A DNA stretch of 51,365 nt, taken from Clostridium sp. (GTDB lineage: Bacteria > Bacillota > Clostridia > Lachnospirales > Lachnospiraceae). The notes beneath the pieces are model-generated. The model was not told the origin of the DNA. It searched no databases and saw only the letters and a list, made by a program, of their open reading frames with translations. Each line of letters begins with the position of its first letter. Positions within the stretch are counted from its first letter, which is position 1. Made by a program: the position numbers and the translations under genes. The DNA lies in assembly GCA_023664775.1 (NCBI GenBank), contig JAMPEW010000021.1, forward strand, positions 1 to 51,365. Direction: 5' to 3'. Positions 7,501 to 15,382 of the stretch are shown piece by piece.

Positions 7501-9091
7501 TTGTCACAATCTCCTCCCTTATGGCATCAATCGGCGGGTTTGTAACCTGTGCAAACAGCTGTTTGAAATAATCAAACAAAAGATGTCCCTTATCAGAAAG
7601 GGCGGCAAGCGGCGTGTCAACACCCATTGCAGCGATTGCCTCGCCTCCGTTAAGCGCCATATTGTAAATGGAATTTCTATACTCCTCATAGGTATAACCA
7701 AATGCCTTCTGAAGCTTTTTCTGCATCTTGTCATCATAGGACTCAATTCTTTTATTTGGTATTTTTAAATCCTTCAAATGAAGAAGATTGCTGTCAAGCC
7801 ACTCGCCGTAAGGCTGCTTTGTCGTGTACCGCTCCTTTAGCTCCTCGTCCTGAAGTATTTTCCCGTTTACGGTATCTATGAGAAGCATTTTGCCAGGATG
7901 AAGGCGCTCCTTTAAAACAATCTCCTCCTCAGGCACCTCAAGCACGCCTACCTCAGAGGCAAGTATGACATCGCCGTTTTTTAGAACATAATATCTTGAC
8001 GGTCTAAGACCATTTCTGTCTAAAACAGCTCCCACCAAATCTCCGTCTGAAAATACGATGGAAGCAGGTCCGTCCCAAGGCTCCATCATTGTAGCATAAT
8101 ACTGGTAAAAGTCTCTCTCATCCTGATCAAGGGTCTGATTGTTCGCCCACGGCTCAGGTATCGTTATCATAACTGCAAGTGGAAGCTCCATGCCGCTCAT
8201 AACGAGAAATTCCAAGGTATTGTCAAGCATAGCCGAGTCCGAGCCCCTTGTGTCAACGACCGGAAGCACCTTATGAAGCTGCTCCTTTAAATGCTCCGAC
8301 TCCATCTGCTCCTCACGGGCAAGCATTTTATCCGCATTTCCTCTTATTGTATTTATCTCGCCGTTGTGAACAATAAATCTGTTCGGGTGTGCCCTCTCCC
8401 AGCTTGGATTTGTGTTTGTGCTGAACCTTGAGTGCACCATTGCTATGGCAGATGTATATGCCTTATCCTGCAAATCAGCAAAAAATATCCGAAGCTGTCC
8501 TACAAGAAACATGCCCTTATAAACGATTGTCCTGCTCGACATGGAAACCACATATGTATTTTCATTTGACTGCTCAAATTCACGTCTTACAATGTAAAGC
8601 TTACGGTCAAACTCTAAGCCCTTTGAAACCGTTTCAGGCTTCTTAAAAAATGCCTGCATAATGTAAGGCATACACTCCTTTGCCTTTGCACCCAGCACGT
8701 CAGGGTCCACAGGCACCTCCCTGTAGCCTAACAGTGCAAGCCCTTCCTTATTTGCAATAATCTCAAGCATCTTTTTCGCCTGATTTCTCTCAAGCTCATT
8801 TTGTGGAAAAAATATCTGCGCAATACCGTATTCCCGCTCCTCTCCCAGCTCTATGCCAAGCTTTTTGCACTCCCGCTTGAAAAAGTCATGGGATATTTGC
8901 AGGAGAATACCTACGCCGTCTCCAGTTTTTCCCTCTGCATCCTTCCCGGCACGGTGCTCAAGATTTTCAACAATTTTAAGGGCATTTTCAACCGTTTCAT
9001 GCGTTTTAATTCCCTTACTATTTATAACTGCTCCTATACCACAGTTGTCATGCTCGAACTGTGATCTGTATAATCCCTGATTTTTATTCAT
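4547..9091 (-). CDS. gltB: Glutamate synthase large subunit
   Basis: The catalytic subunit of GOGAT, 1514 residues and full length. A short propeptide of 16 residues precedes Cys17 (HDNCGIGAV), the N-terminal nucleophile of the class II glutaminase domain after processing. The central domain, the FMN-binding synthase domain (GEGGESDERL, AKPGEGGHLPAKK, SGYDGGTGAAP) and the C-terminal GXGXG beta-helix follow. The Cys cluster MRVCNLDTCPVG ligates the 3Fe-4S centre. AAGGAGG sits ahead of the ATG. It lies downstream of pyrG in the same direction with a 73-nt gap holding palindromic hairpins but no convincing promoter, so read-through from pyrG is possible. Confidence 0.98.
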   Translation of the reverse strand: MNKNQGLYRSQFEHDNCGIGAVINSKGIKTHETVENALKIVENLEHRAGKDAEGKTGDGVGILLQISHDFFKRECKKLGIELGEEREYGIAQIFFPQNELERNQAKKMLEIIANKEGLALLGYREVPVDPDVLGAKAKECMPYIMQAFFKKPETVSKGLEFDRKLYIVRREFEQSNENTYVVSMSSRTIVYKGMFLVGQLRIFFADLQDKAYTSAIAMVHSRFSTNTNPSWERAHPNRFIVHNGEINTIRGNADKMLAREEQMESEHLKEQLHKVLPVVDTRGSDSAMLDNTLEFLVMSGMELPLAVMITIPEPWANNQTLDQDERDFYQYYATMMEPWDGPASIVFSDGDLVGAVLDRNGLRPSRYYVLKNGDVILASEVGVLEVPEEEIVLKERLHPGKMLLIDTVNGKILQDEELKERYTTKQPYGEWLDSNLLHLKDLKIPNKRIESYDDKMQKKLQKAFGYTYEEYRNSIYNMALNGGEAIAAMGVDTPLAALSDKGHLLFDYFKQLFAQVTNPPIDAIREEIVTSTTVYVGKQGNLLEEKADNCQVLKIENPILTNTDMLKIKNMDRPGFKVAVIPITYYKSTRLVRAIDRLFVQVDKAYKDGANIVVLSDRGVDENHVPIPSLLAVSAVHQHLVNTKKQTSLALILESGEPREVHHFATLLGYGAVAVNPYLAQDTIKELIDENLLDKDYYAAVTDYNDAVLHGIVKIASKMGISTIQSYQGAKIFEAIGISREVVDTYFNGTVSRVGGIDMDDIEKQVDARHTKAFDPLGLETDLTLDSLGKHKRRSGGEEHRYNPQTIHMLQQATWTGNYDLYKQYSELIDREESGYLRSMMDFAYPEKGISLDEVESEDEIVKRFKTGAMSYGSISEEAHETLAIAMNNLHGKSNTGEGGESDERLDSAGSKVDRCSAIKQVASGRFGVTSRYLVSAKEIQIKMAQGAKPGEGGHLPAKKVYPWIAKTRHSTPGVSLISPPPHHDIYSIEDLAELIYDLKNANKNADISVKLVSEAGVGTVAAGVAKAGAQVILISGYDGGTGAAPESSIHNAGLPWEMGLAETHQTLIQNGLRNRVRIETDGKLMSGRDVAIAALLGAEEFGFATAPLVTMGCIMMRVCNLDTCPVGVATQNPELRKRFKGKPEYVENFMRFIARELREYMARLGVRTIDEMVGRSDLLTVKENSSLSMAHKMDLSEILANPYGETCETVTFNKELVYDFELEKTLDEKVLLAKLGSAVKAGKKASLDIKVGNTDRAFGTIFGAEITRNHKEGLPEDTITINCTGAGGQSFGAFIPSGLTLSLCGDTNDYFGKGLSGGKLAVFPPKNRGYKAEENIIAGNVALYGATSGKVFINGVAGERFAVRNSGAYAVVEGVGEHGCEYMTGGRVVVLGKTGKNFAAGMSGGIAYVLDEDNHLYRNLNKDMISIEKLENKYDIQELKMLIEEHVAATGSEIGGRILDAWDEYIAKFKKIIPNDYKKMIALSSKLEEKGMSKEQAQMEAFYESFSDGKKGE

Positions 9092-9131
9092 ATGAAATTT
9101 CCTCCTTATTGTTGAACATCAGCCATTCCAT

Positions 9132-9189
9132 ATTTGCCTTCGGCAAATGGGCTGACGCTACATGTCAAGTTTTCAGTGAAAACTTGACA
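9132..9189. repeat. Palindromic repeat-like element at the pyrG 3' end
   Basis: Two hairpins lie side by side. ATTTGCC/GGCAAAT has a 3-nt loop (9132-9148). A perfect 12-bp stem TGTCAAGTTTTC/GAAAACTTGACA has loop AGT (9163-9189 including one flank base). On the minus strand neither is followed by a T tract, so it is not a standard terminator. The larger stem encodes the last residues and the stop of pyrG. Flanking GTCAGCC and GGCTGAT can close a longer outer stem around the smaller hairpin. It looks like a mobile or REP-like palindrome, though I see no second copy in this window. Confidence 0.45.
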
Positions 9190-10787
9190 CAACTATATTT
9201 TATGGCGCTTTCTATAAGTCCCTTAAACAGCGGATGTGCCCTGTTTGGTCTTGACTTAAACTCAGGATGTCCCTGCGTAGCTATAAAATACGGGTGGTCA
9301 GGCAGCTCAAGCATTTCGACGATTCTGCCATCAGGGGATTTCCCTGAAAGCACCATACCCTTTTCCTCCAATACATCCCTGTATTCATTGTTTACCTCAT
9401 ATCTGTGTCTGTGTCTTTCGCTTATCTTGTCACTTCCAAACAGCTTCCTCGCAAGGCTTTCCTCCTTTAACACGCAATCGTAAGCTCCAAGCCGAAGCGT
9501 ACCGCCTCTGTTTACCACACCGTTTTGCTCAGGCATAAGGGCGATAACCGGATATGGGGTGTCAGCGTTAAATTCTATACTATTTGCACCTGCAAGTCCT
9601 GCCACATTTCTTGCAAATTCCACAAGTGCCATCTGCATGCCAAGACAGATACCGAGAAATGGAATTTTATTTTCCCTCGCATATTTTATGGCAGCTATTT
9701 TTCCTTCCGTTCCTCTCGTTCCAAAGCCTCCCGGTACAAGTATGCCGTCAACATCACCAAGCATTTCCTCCACATTGGAGCCTTCAAGCTCCTCCGAATC
9801 AATCCATTTTATAGTTACCTCTGCATGTGCTGCGATTCCCCCATGCTTCAGTGCTTCAACAACGCTAAGGTAAGCGTCATGAAGCTGTATGTATTTCCCT
9901 ACCATTGCTATTGTAACATTATATTTAGGATTTTTAAGACTATCTATCATATTTTTCCAATCCTGCAAATCAGGCTCGGGGCAGGGAAGTCTAAGCTCAT
10001 CGCATACAACCTGTGCAAGCCTTTCCTTTTCCATTGCAAGAGGCGCCTCGTAAAGATATTCAACATCAAGGTTTTGCAGTACATTTTTTACGGGTACGTT
10101 GCAAAACAGCGCTATCTTTCCCTTCATGTCCTCCGAAATTTCATACTCGCTTCTGCATACGATGATGTCAGGCCAAAGCCCCATTCCCTGAAGTGCCTTT
10201 ACGCTCTGCTGGGTAGGCTTTGTCTTAAGCTCACCGGATGCCTTAAGATACGGTATCAGGGTTACATGTACCAGTATCGCATTTTCATGTCCTGCCTCAT
10301 GCTGGAATTGTCTGATTGCCTCCAAAAACGGCTGACTTTCTATATCGCCCACCGTTCCACCTACCTCTATAATGACAATTCGGTTATCCTCATTTTCATT
10401 ATTATAAAATCTGCTTTTTATCTCATTCGTAATATGCGGTATTACCTGAACCGTACCTCCGCCATAATCTCCGTGTCTTTCCTTCTGCAAAACGGACCAA
10501 TAAATTTTGCCCGTCGTCACGTTGGAATTTTTATCCAAGCTTTCATCTATAAACCTTTCATAGTGTCCAAGGTCAAGGTCCGTCTCCGTCCCATCATCGG
10601 TCACAAATACCTCCCCATGCTGTATCGGGTTCATTGTTCCCGGGTCTACATTAATATATGGGTCAAACTTCTGCATGGTAACCTTGTAGCCTCTTGCCTT
10701 AAGCAGTCGTCCAAGAGATGCCGCCGTTATTCCTTTCCCTAATCCGGATACTACGCCTCCGGTAACGAAAACGTATTTGATTGCCAT
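9165..10787 (-). CDS. pyrG: CTP synthase
   Basis: Makes CTP from UTP, ATP and glutamine. The N-terminal amidoligase domain starts [17 protein letters not shown] (P-loop-like [10 protein letters not shown]) and includes the conserved [11 protein letters not shown]. The class I glutamine amidotransferase domain has GICLGMQ (nucleophile Cys near residue 380) and [10 protein letters not shown] start at the second ATG (MAIKYVF), because AGGAGG overlaps the first ATG and stands 6 nt from the second. The C terminus ends [14 protein letters not shown], where the last residues are encoded by a perfect hairpin, so the tail may have been altered by insertion of a palindrome. It has its own promoter, followed at once by a terminator hairpin. 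Confidence 0.97.
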   Translation of the reverse strand: MAIKYVFVTGGVVSGLGKGITAASLGRLLKARGYKVTMQKFDPYINVDPGTMNPIQHGEVFVTDDGTETDLDLGHYERFIDESLDKNSNVTTGKIYWSVLQKERHGDYGGGTVQVIPHITNEIKSRFYNNENEDNRIVIIEVGGTVGDIESQPFLEAIRQFQHEAGHENAILVHVTLIPYLKASGELKTKPTQQSVKALQGMGLWPDIIVCRSEYEISEDMKGKIALFCNVPVKNVLQNLDVEYLYEAPLAMEKERLAQVVCDELRLPCPEPDLQDWKNMIDSLKNPKYNVTIAMVGKYIQLHDAYLSVVEALKHGGIAAHAEVTIKWIDSEELEGSNVEEMLGDVDGILVPGGFGTRGTEGKIAAIKYARENKIPFLGICLGMQMALVEFARNVAGLAGANSIEFNADTPYPVIALMPEQNGVVNRGGTLRLGAYDCVLKEESLARKLFGSDKISERHRHRYEVNNEYRDVLEEKGMVLSGKSPDGRIVEMLELPDHPYFIATQGHPEFKSRPNRAHPLFKGLIESAIKYSCVKFSLKT

Positions 10788-10837
10788 TTTCATCCTCCTA
10801 AAAACTTACCACAGATAATTCCTTATCCTTAAAACCT

Positions 10838-10878
10838 AAAAAAGGGGTCAGAAAAACATTATGTTTTCTGACCCCTTT
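10838..10878 (-). terminator. Intrinsic terminator in the pyrG leader (attenuator)
   Basis: On the minus strand the arm AAAGGGGTCAGAAAACAT pairs with ATGTTTTTCTGACCCCTTT, followed by TTTTTT. It lies downstream of the predicted pyrG promoter and upstream of the gene, so it can only act within the pyrG leader (and on read-through from proB). Bacillus pyrG is attenuated by reiterative G addition pairing with a C-rich 5' arm. Here the 5' arm is G-rich and the 3' arm C-rich, so that mechanism would need a different register. Confidence 0.75.
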
Positions 10879-10894
10879 GCCATTAACTTATAAT

Positions 10895-10923
10895 ATTATG
10901 ATGCTTTTTAGGGAATTTGTCAA
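10895..10923 (-). promoter_or_regulatory. pyrG promoter
   Basis: Minus-strand TTGACA (10923-10918), 17-nt spacer, CATAAT (10900-10895). The predicted start is about 10888, roughly 10 nt before the leader terminator. It begins just after the proB stop. Confidence 0.75.
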
Positions 10924-10942
10924 TTGTTTTTTGTTGGCAAGT

Positions 10943-11767
10943 TTACCCTTCCGACAAAACCATACTACTTTTACCATTACCTACAAATAATGTTCCCTTA
11001 TTTTCACCATTCACTATGTCGTATAAGACCTCTGGATTTTTCCCGTTTGTAATAATCGTATCTATCCCATTTTCTGTAGCATACCTTGCAGCGTCAAGCT
11101 TTGTCCTCATGCCACCCGTTCCACGCTTAGATCCTGCTCCTCCTGCAATTTTATATAAATCCTCTGATATATTATCAATTTGTGGAATCAATGCCGCATT
11201 TATATTTTTATGCGGGTCACTATCATACAACCCATCTATATCGGAAAAAATAATGAGCTTTCCTGCCTGACACAAAACTGCAACAATCGCCGAGAGCATA
11301 TCATTATCTCCAAACAGCCGTTCCTCCGATTGTATTTCCTCATAGCTTACGGAATCATTTGCATTTACCACAGGAATAATTCCCATTTCCAACAGCGTGT
11401 TAAAAGTATTAATCAGATTTACCTTCTTTTTTTCATTGATAACATCTGCGCCACTCAACAAAATCTGACCTATCTGTTTATCATATTCCCCAAAATACTT
11501 ATTATATAAATGTATAATTCTGCACTGTCCTACAGAGGCGGCTGCCTGCTTGTACCTTATTCCATTTAGTTTCTTTTGCAGATTGATTTTATTTGTACCT
11601 ACGGCGATTGCTCCCGATGAAACCAAAATCACTTCATAGCCCATATTATGAATATCCGATATTGCACATGCAAGCCTGTCAATGGCACGGAAATTGCTTT
11701 GCCCCAGCTCATTCGTAATTGTGGATGTGCCGACCTTAACCACAATTCTATTATGATACAAATTCAT
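10943..11767 (-). CDS. proB: Glutamate 5-kinase
   Basis: First step of proline synthesis: phosphorylates glutamate to gamma-glutamyl phosphate. The amino-acid kinase fold is clear from IVVKVGTSTITNELG, VILVSSGAIAVG, NANDSVSYEE, ERLFGDNDMLSAIVA and GTGGMRTKLDAA. At 274 residues it is the short form, lacking the C-terminal PUA domain found in enterobacterial ProB. The start is set at the ATG with GGAGG 6 nt upstream, one base past the stop of the preceding proX-like gene; a longer in-frame start would overlap that gene. No proA is present in the window. The first gene of this pair edits mischarged tRNA-Pro, so the two link proline supply and proline decoding. Confidence 0.93.
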   Translation of the reverse strand: MNLYHNRIVVKVGTSTITNELGQSNFRAIDRLACAISDIHNMGYEVILVSSGAIAVGTNKINLQKKLNGIRYKQAAASVGQCRIIHLYNKYFGEYDKQIGQILLSGADVINEKKKVNLINTFNTLLEMGIIPVVNANDSVSYEEIQSEERLFGDNDMLSAIVAVLCQAGKLIIFSDIDGLYDSDPHKNINAALIPQIDNISEDLYKIAGGAGSKRGTGGMRTKLDAARYATENGIDTIITNGKNPEVLYDIVNGENKGTLFVGNGKSSMVLSEG

Positions 11768-11768
11768 G

Positions 11769-12308
11769 TTAAACCTCCACAATTTCAAAGGAATGACCTG
11801 TAAACGGCAAAAATTTTTCCGTTATCAGCTCTGTTTTTATCTTCATATATCCCGTAGTAGTTCCATCACTGCATCCGTAATAAGCTTCATTTATCACATC
11901 CCTGTCAAAAACAACCCTTACATCTTCTGCCGTATCCAAAAGCATACTGAATATGGTTGCAGCTCCTATCATTGTTCCGAGCATATCCTGCATTTTTTCT
12001 GCCGGTGCAAAAGACATTCTCGATATTCCCAATGCATTACTAAAATCCTTTGACCGAAATTGCTTATCACCTCTTGTAACAAAAAGATAGTATTCTGTCT
12101 GCTGTCTGTTACATAAAAACAAAGTTTTTACCATGTTCATATCAAGCCTTTCATTAATCCACTTACAATCCTCCATTGTGATTGCCTCGTCCGTATCAAC
12201 ACGCTCAAATTCAATTTGCAGACTGTCTAACACTTTATAAACTTTTTCCTGCAAAGGCGTCCTATACTCTGTCGGTGCATTTTTCTTGTTTTCACTTACA
12301 TAAAACAT
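11769..12308 (-). CDS. ProX/YbaK-type prolyl-tRNA deacylase
   Basis: A trans-editing protein of the YbaK/ProX superfamily; the stand-alone ProX type hydrolyses Ala-tRNA-Pro made in error by prolyl-tRNA synthetase. The sequence shows the usual core: KTLFLCNRQQTEYYLFVTRGDKQF, then the glycine-rich GTMIGAATIFSMLLD and VVFDRDVINEAYYGCSDG. Its 179 residues match the single-domain family. It is one base upstream of proB and very likely in the same transcript. A LysR regulator is divergent 139 nt away and probably controls the pair. YbaK-type Cys-tRNA-Pro editing cannot be excluded, but the C-terminal GCxDGTTTGYMK region resembles the ProX branch. Confidence 0.85.
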   Translation of the reverse strand: MFYVSENKKNAPTEYRTPLQEKVYKVLDSLQIEFERVDTDEAITMEDCKWINERLDMNMVKTLFLCNRQQTEYYLFVTRGDKQFRSKDFSNALGISRMSFAPAEKMQDMLGTMIGAATIFSMLLDTAEDVRVVFDRDVINEAYYGCSDGTTTGYMKIKTELITEKFLPFTGHSFEIVEV

Positions 12309-12447
12309 ATTTCATCCTCTTTTCATAAAAATTTAGCATAACTCCTTGTATTTACTGCTCCTTTAGTGTATTCTATATCTATCAATTTGAAAAGCGAATA
12401 TATTTCATATTAACTATGACATTTTCAGATGCAAAAGAGGTGTATAT

Positions 12448-13314
12448 ATGGATGTAAGTATTCAAAAATATTTGGCTTTTGTAAAAACAGTAGAGTGTGG
12501 CAGCTTTACACGGGCTGCTGAAATTCTTTCATACTCTCAATCAGGCATAAGCCGTATGATAAATGATTTAGAAAAAGAATGGAGAGTTATTTTGTTAGAA
12601 CGTGGAAAAGGCGGCGTCAGACTTACCTCTGACGGATTAAAGCTGCTTCCATATGCAAAAAATGTATGTGACGAATACCAAAAGCTGCAAATGCAGGTAT
12701 CGGAGCTTAACGGACTTCATTCGGGATTAATACGGATTGGGACATTTTCCAGCGTTGCTACCCACTGGCTGCCGAACATTATAAAGCATTTTCAAGCAGA
12801 CTATCCGGGGATTGATTATGAGCTTCTGCTTGGTGATTATACGGAAATAGAGGATTGGATTTTAAGCGGCCGTGTTGATTGTGGTTTTCTTCGTCTTCCT
12901 GCGCATGCAGAGCTTGATACTTTATTCCTTGAGCAGGATAGGCTTCTTGTTGTCCTTCCTGAAAACCATCCTCTTAAAGACTGCCTTCATTTTCCCGTGA
13001 GTGCTCTATGTGATTATCCTTTTATGCTTTTGGAAAAAGGTGCAAAGGCAGAAGTATCAGAAATATTTGAGAAATGTAATATTGCTCCTAAAATTCATTT
13101 TACTACGTGGGATGATTATGCCATTATGTCAATGGTTGAAAGTGGATTAGGCATCAGCATACTGCCACAGCTTATTTTACAGCGTGTACCCTACAAAATC
13201 ATCACAAAGGAGCTGGAGGTTCCCGCTTACCGCAATATCGGTATTGCGATGCGCAATACCAAAACAACATCATTGGCAGTCAAAAAATTTCTTGATTACC
13301 TTGATTACAGATAA
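12448..13314 (+). CDS. LysR-family transcriptional regulator
   Basis: A 288-residue LTTR. The winged HTH is at residues 1-60 (FVKTVECGSFTRAAEILSYSQSGISRMINDLEKE), and an effector-binding domain with two Rossmann-like lobes follows (LHSGLIRIGTFSSVATHWLPNI; ESGLGISILPQLIL). GAGGTGTAT is ahead of the ATG. It is divergent from proX-proB with a 139-nt shared region, the usual LTTR layout, so proline or glutamate metabolism is a reasonable guess for its target. The sequence does not identify the effector. Confidence 0.93.
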   Translation: MDVSIQKYLAFVKTVECGSFTRAAEILSYSQSGISRMINDLEKEWRVILLERGKGGVRLTSDGLKLLPYAKNVCDEYQKLQMQVSELNGLHSGLIRIGTFSSVATHWLPNIIKHFQADYPGIDYELLLGDYTEIEDWILSGRVDCGFLRLPAHAELDTLFLEQDRLLVVLPENHPLKDCLHFPVSALCDYPFMLLEKGAKAEVSEIFEKCNIAPKIHFTTWDDYAIMSMVESGLGISILPQLILQRVPYKIITKELEVPAYRNIGIAMRNTKTTSLAVKKFLDYLDYR

Positions 13315-13585
13315 GGTGTTCCAGTTTTCGAGGTAAATCGAGCACCTTAAAACGGCAACGACTCGTCTCGGCGACTTTGTTACCGGACATACTACATGAT
13401 ACACCACTAAGTAGATCAATTTATATATCGGTAACAGGAATGGAAATATTTTCGGCTTTAACGTAAATGGAAGCGTTTTTGACGTAAGTGGAAATTGTCA
13501 TATGGCGAATATGTGGAAGGTTTTTGTTGTCAGGTTTAATTTCTCGTTTTGGGACTTTTTGCAAATATTTTGCAATCATGTCATC
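13315..13585. other. Gene-free stretch with short repeats, possible decayed IS end
   Basis: No gene is seen. There is an inverted repeat GTTACCG (13379-13385) / CGGTAAC (13429-13435). There is also a direct repeat ACGTAARTGGAA at 13461-13472 and 13482-13493, a 21-bp period. Repeated subterminal boxes of this sort occur at ends of some insertion sequences (IS21-like), but no transposase fragment is visible. Confidence 0.3.
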
Positions 13586-14260
13586 CTATAATTTCTTTTT
13601 CTCAACACTTTTTAAAAAAGTCTTCTTTAGCTCTTGTGGTTTATAGAAAAAATGTTCTTCCGATTTACTCAATCGTTTTTCATCTCGCTTAATTCTCAAC
13701 AATTCCATCGAGCAAATAAAATCTGCCGCCTGTAATAGCCGATATTTCTGTGGCTCAGCTTTTCTAAATTCTACATTTGAAAATTGTATCGAAAATACTG
13801 CATTTAGAATTGTGCTAAGTTCAACCTGACCATTATCATAGTAAACAATAACCTTGTCGAACTCCGTGAAAAATTCAATATGTTCGCTTAACGCTCTATT
13901 GATTGCCTTTGCCAATTTACCAGACAACGCAATTTTGTCTATTGCTTCTTTTCTATCGACAACAACGGTCAAACAGGAAATTGGACATCTATTCACAAAA
14001 TTAAGCATTTTATATAACAATTTTCTTCGCTCATCTATGGAATATTTTTCAAATACTTCCTCTCGTCGAATTACCGGACCCGTATGTATATATTCCACAT
14101 CAAACCCTGAACTGCGAATACTCTCTTCCAATTTTGAAACCTGTTCTTCTATACTATTATCCTGATTATGAAAAACAAATGTTACTAAATAATATGCCGA
14201 TTGCTCTTTTATTTCTCCAAAATCTCCTGATTCATCAATAAATACACTCAATTCTTTCAT
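13586..14260 (-). CDS. DUF3800 family protein
   Basis: A 224-residue DUF3800 protein. The family is RNase H-like in fold by prediction, with an N-terminal FIDESGD motif (residues 7-13), a central acidic strand (KVIVYYDNGQVE) and a C-terminal LLQAADFICS motif; all three are present. Biochemical function is not established. Genes of this family are often found in mobile or defence-like regions and are unusual in being preceded by structured RNA motifs. Such a structured leader is present here at 14283-14369, with its own promoter, so gene and RNA probably form a unit. Confidence 0.9.
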   Translation of the reverse strand: MKELSVFIDESGDFGEIKEQSAYYLVTFVFHNQDNSIEEQVSKLEESIRSSGFDVEYIHTGPVIRREEVFEKYSIDERRKLLYKMLNFVNRCPISCLTVVVDRKEAIDKIALSGKLAKAINRALSEHIEFFTEFDKVIVYYDNGQVELSTILNAVFSIQFSNVEFRKAEPQKYRLLQAADFICSMELLRIKRDEKRLSKSEEHFFYKPQELKKTFLKSVEKKKL

Positions 14261-14282
14261 TATTATTTCCTTTTATAAATAA

Positions 14283-14369
14283 TAGAAATGGCGGGAAATT
14301 CTTCCCGCCTACGGTGGTCCAAAGAGCTTTCGCCCAGACCAAAACTGTAACTCGTTACAGTTTTATTCT
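14283..14369 (-). ncRNA. Structured leader RNA upstream of DUF3800 (DUF3800-type motif)
   Basis: On the minus strand three hairpins follow each other almost without spacer. The first is AAAACTGTAAC/GTTACAGTTTT (14341-14364). The second has outer GGTC/GACC with an inner GGGC-GAAA-GCTC GNRA tetraloop (14316-14340). The third is GGCGGGAA/TTCCCGCC (14290-14309). The last ends about 30 nt before the DUF3800 ATG. Comparative genomics has described several RNA motifs lying upstream of DUF3800 genes (DUF3800-I and others); this fits that class by position and compactness. I cannot say which subclass without a covariance model. Confidence 0.7.
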
Positions 14370-14375
14370 ATTCGC

Positions 14376-14404
14376 ACCATACCATATCTATACATAATTT
14401 GCAA
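14376..14404 (-). promoter_or_regulatory. Predicted promoter of the DUF3800 RNA/gene unit
   Basis: Minus-strand TTGCAA (14404-14399), 17-nt spacer, TATGGT (14381-14376). It would start the transcript near 14369, a few nt ahead of the first hairpin. Confidence 0.5.
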
Positions 14405-14593
14405 GTATTTTTTCAAGCACGATAGCTTTGAGTAAATGCGTGGACAATATTTTGATAGAAATACACTTGGGATTATGATATTCTATTAGCAAAATAAATT
14501 CGGATTTATAGAGGAAATTAAGCATCATGGAAAATTTGATGCTTGTATCTGTCCAAATATATCCCGAAAATTAATAGAAATGAGGTGTATCAC

Positions 14594-15349
14594 TTGCATA
14601 CAATATTTCAAAGAACAGAAATTTTAGAGCCAGCCTTGTTCAGTCCATCAGACACAACAAAAAGAATAGAAAATTTCCCGGAAATATGTGTTTCAACATT
14701 TTCTGATAACATCATTCAAAAATTTTCTTCGTTGGATAATGTAGAGCGAATAGCAGAACTCTATTCAGCAAACGGCACATTGCCTGTTTACAAAATCAAT
14801 TACAAGAATACAGAAATTGCTTTTTACCGTTCTATGGTAGGCGCGCCTGCTTGCGTTTCCTGTTTTGAAGAAATCATTGCTATGGGAGCTAAAAAGTTTG
14901 TTTTGTTCGGCTCTTGTGGAGTATTAGACGACAATAAGGTAAAAGACAACATTATTATCCCCGTTTCTGCTGTTCGTGATGAAGGCACAAGCTATCATTA
15001 TATAGCACCTTCTCAGGAAATTGAGGCAGACACACATTCTATTCAGATACTGAAAAATGTTTTAATAAACTGTGGATATTCATATGTAAAAGGCAAAACA
15101 TGGACTTCGGACGCCATTTACAGAGAAACCCTCTCTGCCATTGAGGAACGTCGCCAAGAAGGTTGTCTTACCGTAGAAATGGAATGTGCCTCTATGTTAG
15201 CAGTTTCAAAATATAGACACATTCCTTTTATCCAGTTTTTATATGGAGCTGATAACCTTACATGGGAAATTAGGGATTTAATGTCTCATGGGCTTACCAA
15301 TGCAGAAAAGTATATGGTTCTTGCTTTTGAATGTGGACTTGCTATGTAA
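14594..15349 (+). CDS. Nucleoside phosphorylase (PNP/UDP family)
   Basis: A 251-residue member of the nucleoside phosphorylase / MTAN superfamily. It contains the phosphate/ribose-binding segments FVLFGSCGVL and GAPACVSCFEEI, and VEMECASMLAVSKY, the Glu-Met-Glu motif that grips the ribose, typical of uridine phosphorylase-like members. The base specificity is not clear. I choose a TTG start at 14594, because GAGGTG stands 6 nt ahead of it. A longer ATG-started frame from 14543 exists but lacks a ribosome site and would run through a leader hairpin (AAGCATCA/TGATGCTT, 14520-14544). Confidence 0.85.
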   Translation: MHTIFQRTEILEPALFSPSDTTKRIENFPEICVSTFSDNIIQKFSSLDNVERIAELYSANGTLPVYKINYKNTEIAFYRSMVGAPACVSCFEEIIAMGAKKFVLFGSCGVLDDNKVKDNIIIPVSAVRDEGTSYHYIAPSQEIEADTHSIQILKNVLINCGYSYVKGKTWTSDAIYRETLSAIEERRQEGCLTVEMECASMLAVSKYRHIPFIQFLYGADNLTWEIRDLMSHGLTNAEKYMVLAFECGLAM

Positions 15350-15382
15350 AAGCATTATGGTATTCGCCTTAAATTTGGATTT

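Noticed and set aside
3191-9080. Many plus-strand open frames opposite gltD and gltB
   Set aside because: They are antisense shadows of two unmistakable full-length genes, without ribosome sites or recognisable motifs.
9525-10742. 405-codon plus-strand frame opposite pyrG
   Set aside because: Long, but it lies wholly antisense to CTP synthase, its composition (Cys, Tyr, His-rich) is typical of antisense translation, and it has no family motif.
14283-14369. DUF3800 leader hairpins as an ordinary terminator of an upstream gene
   Set aside because: No minus-strand gene lies immediately upstream, the hairpins lack a T tract, and a promoter precedes them.
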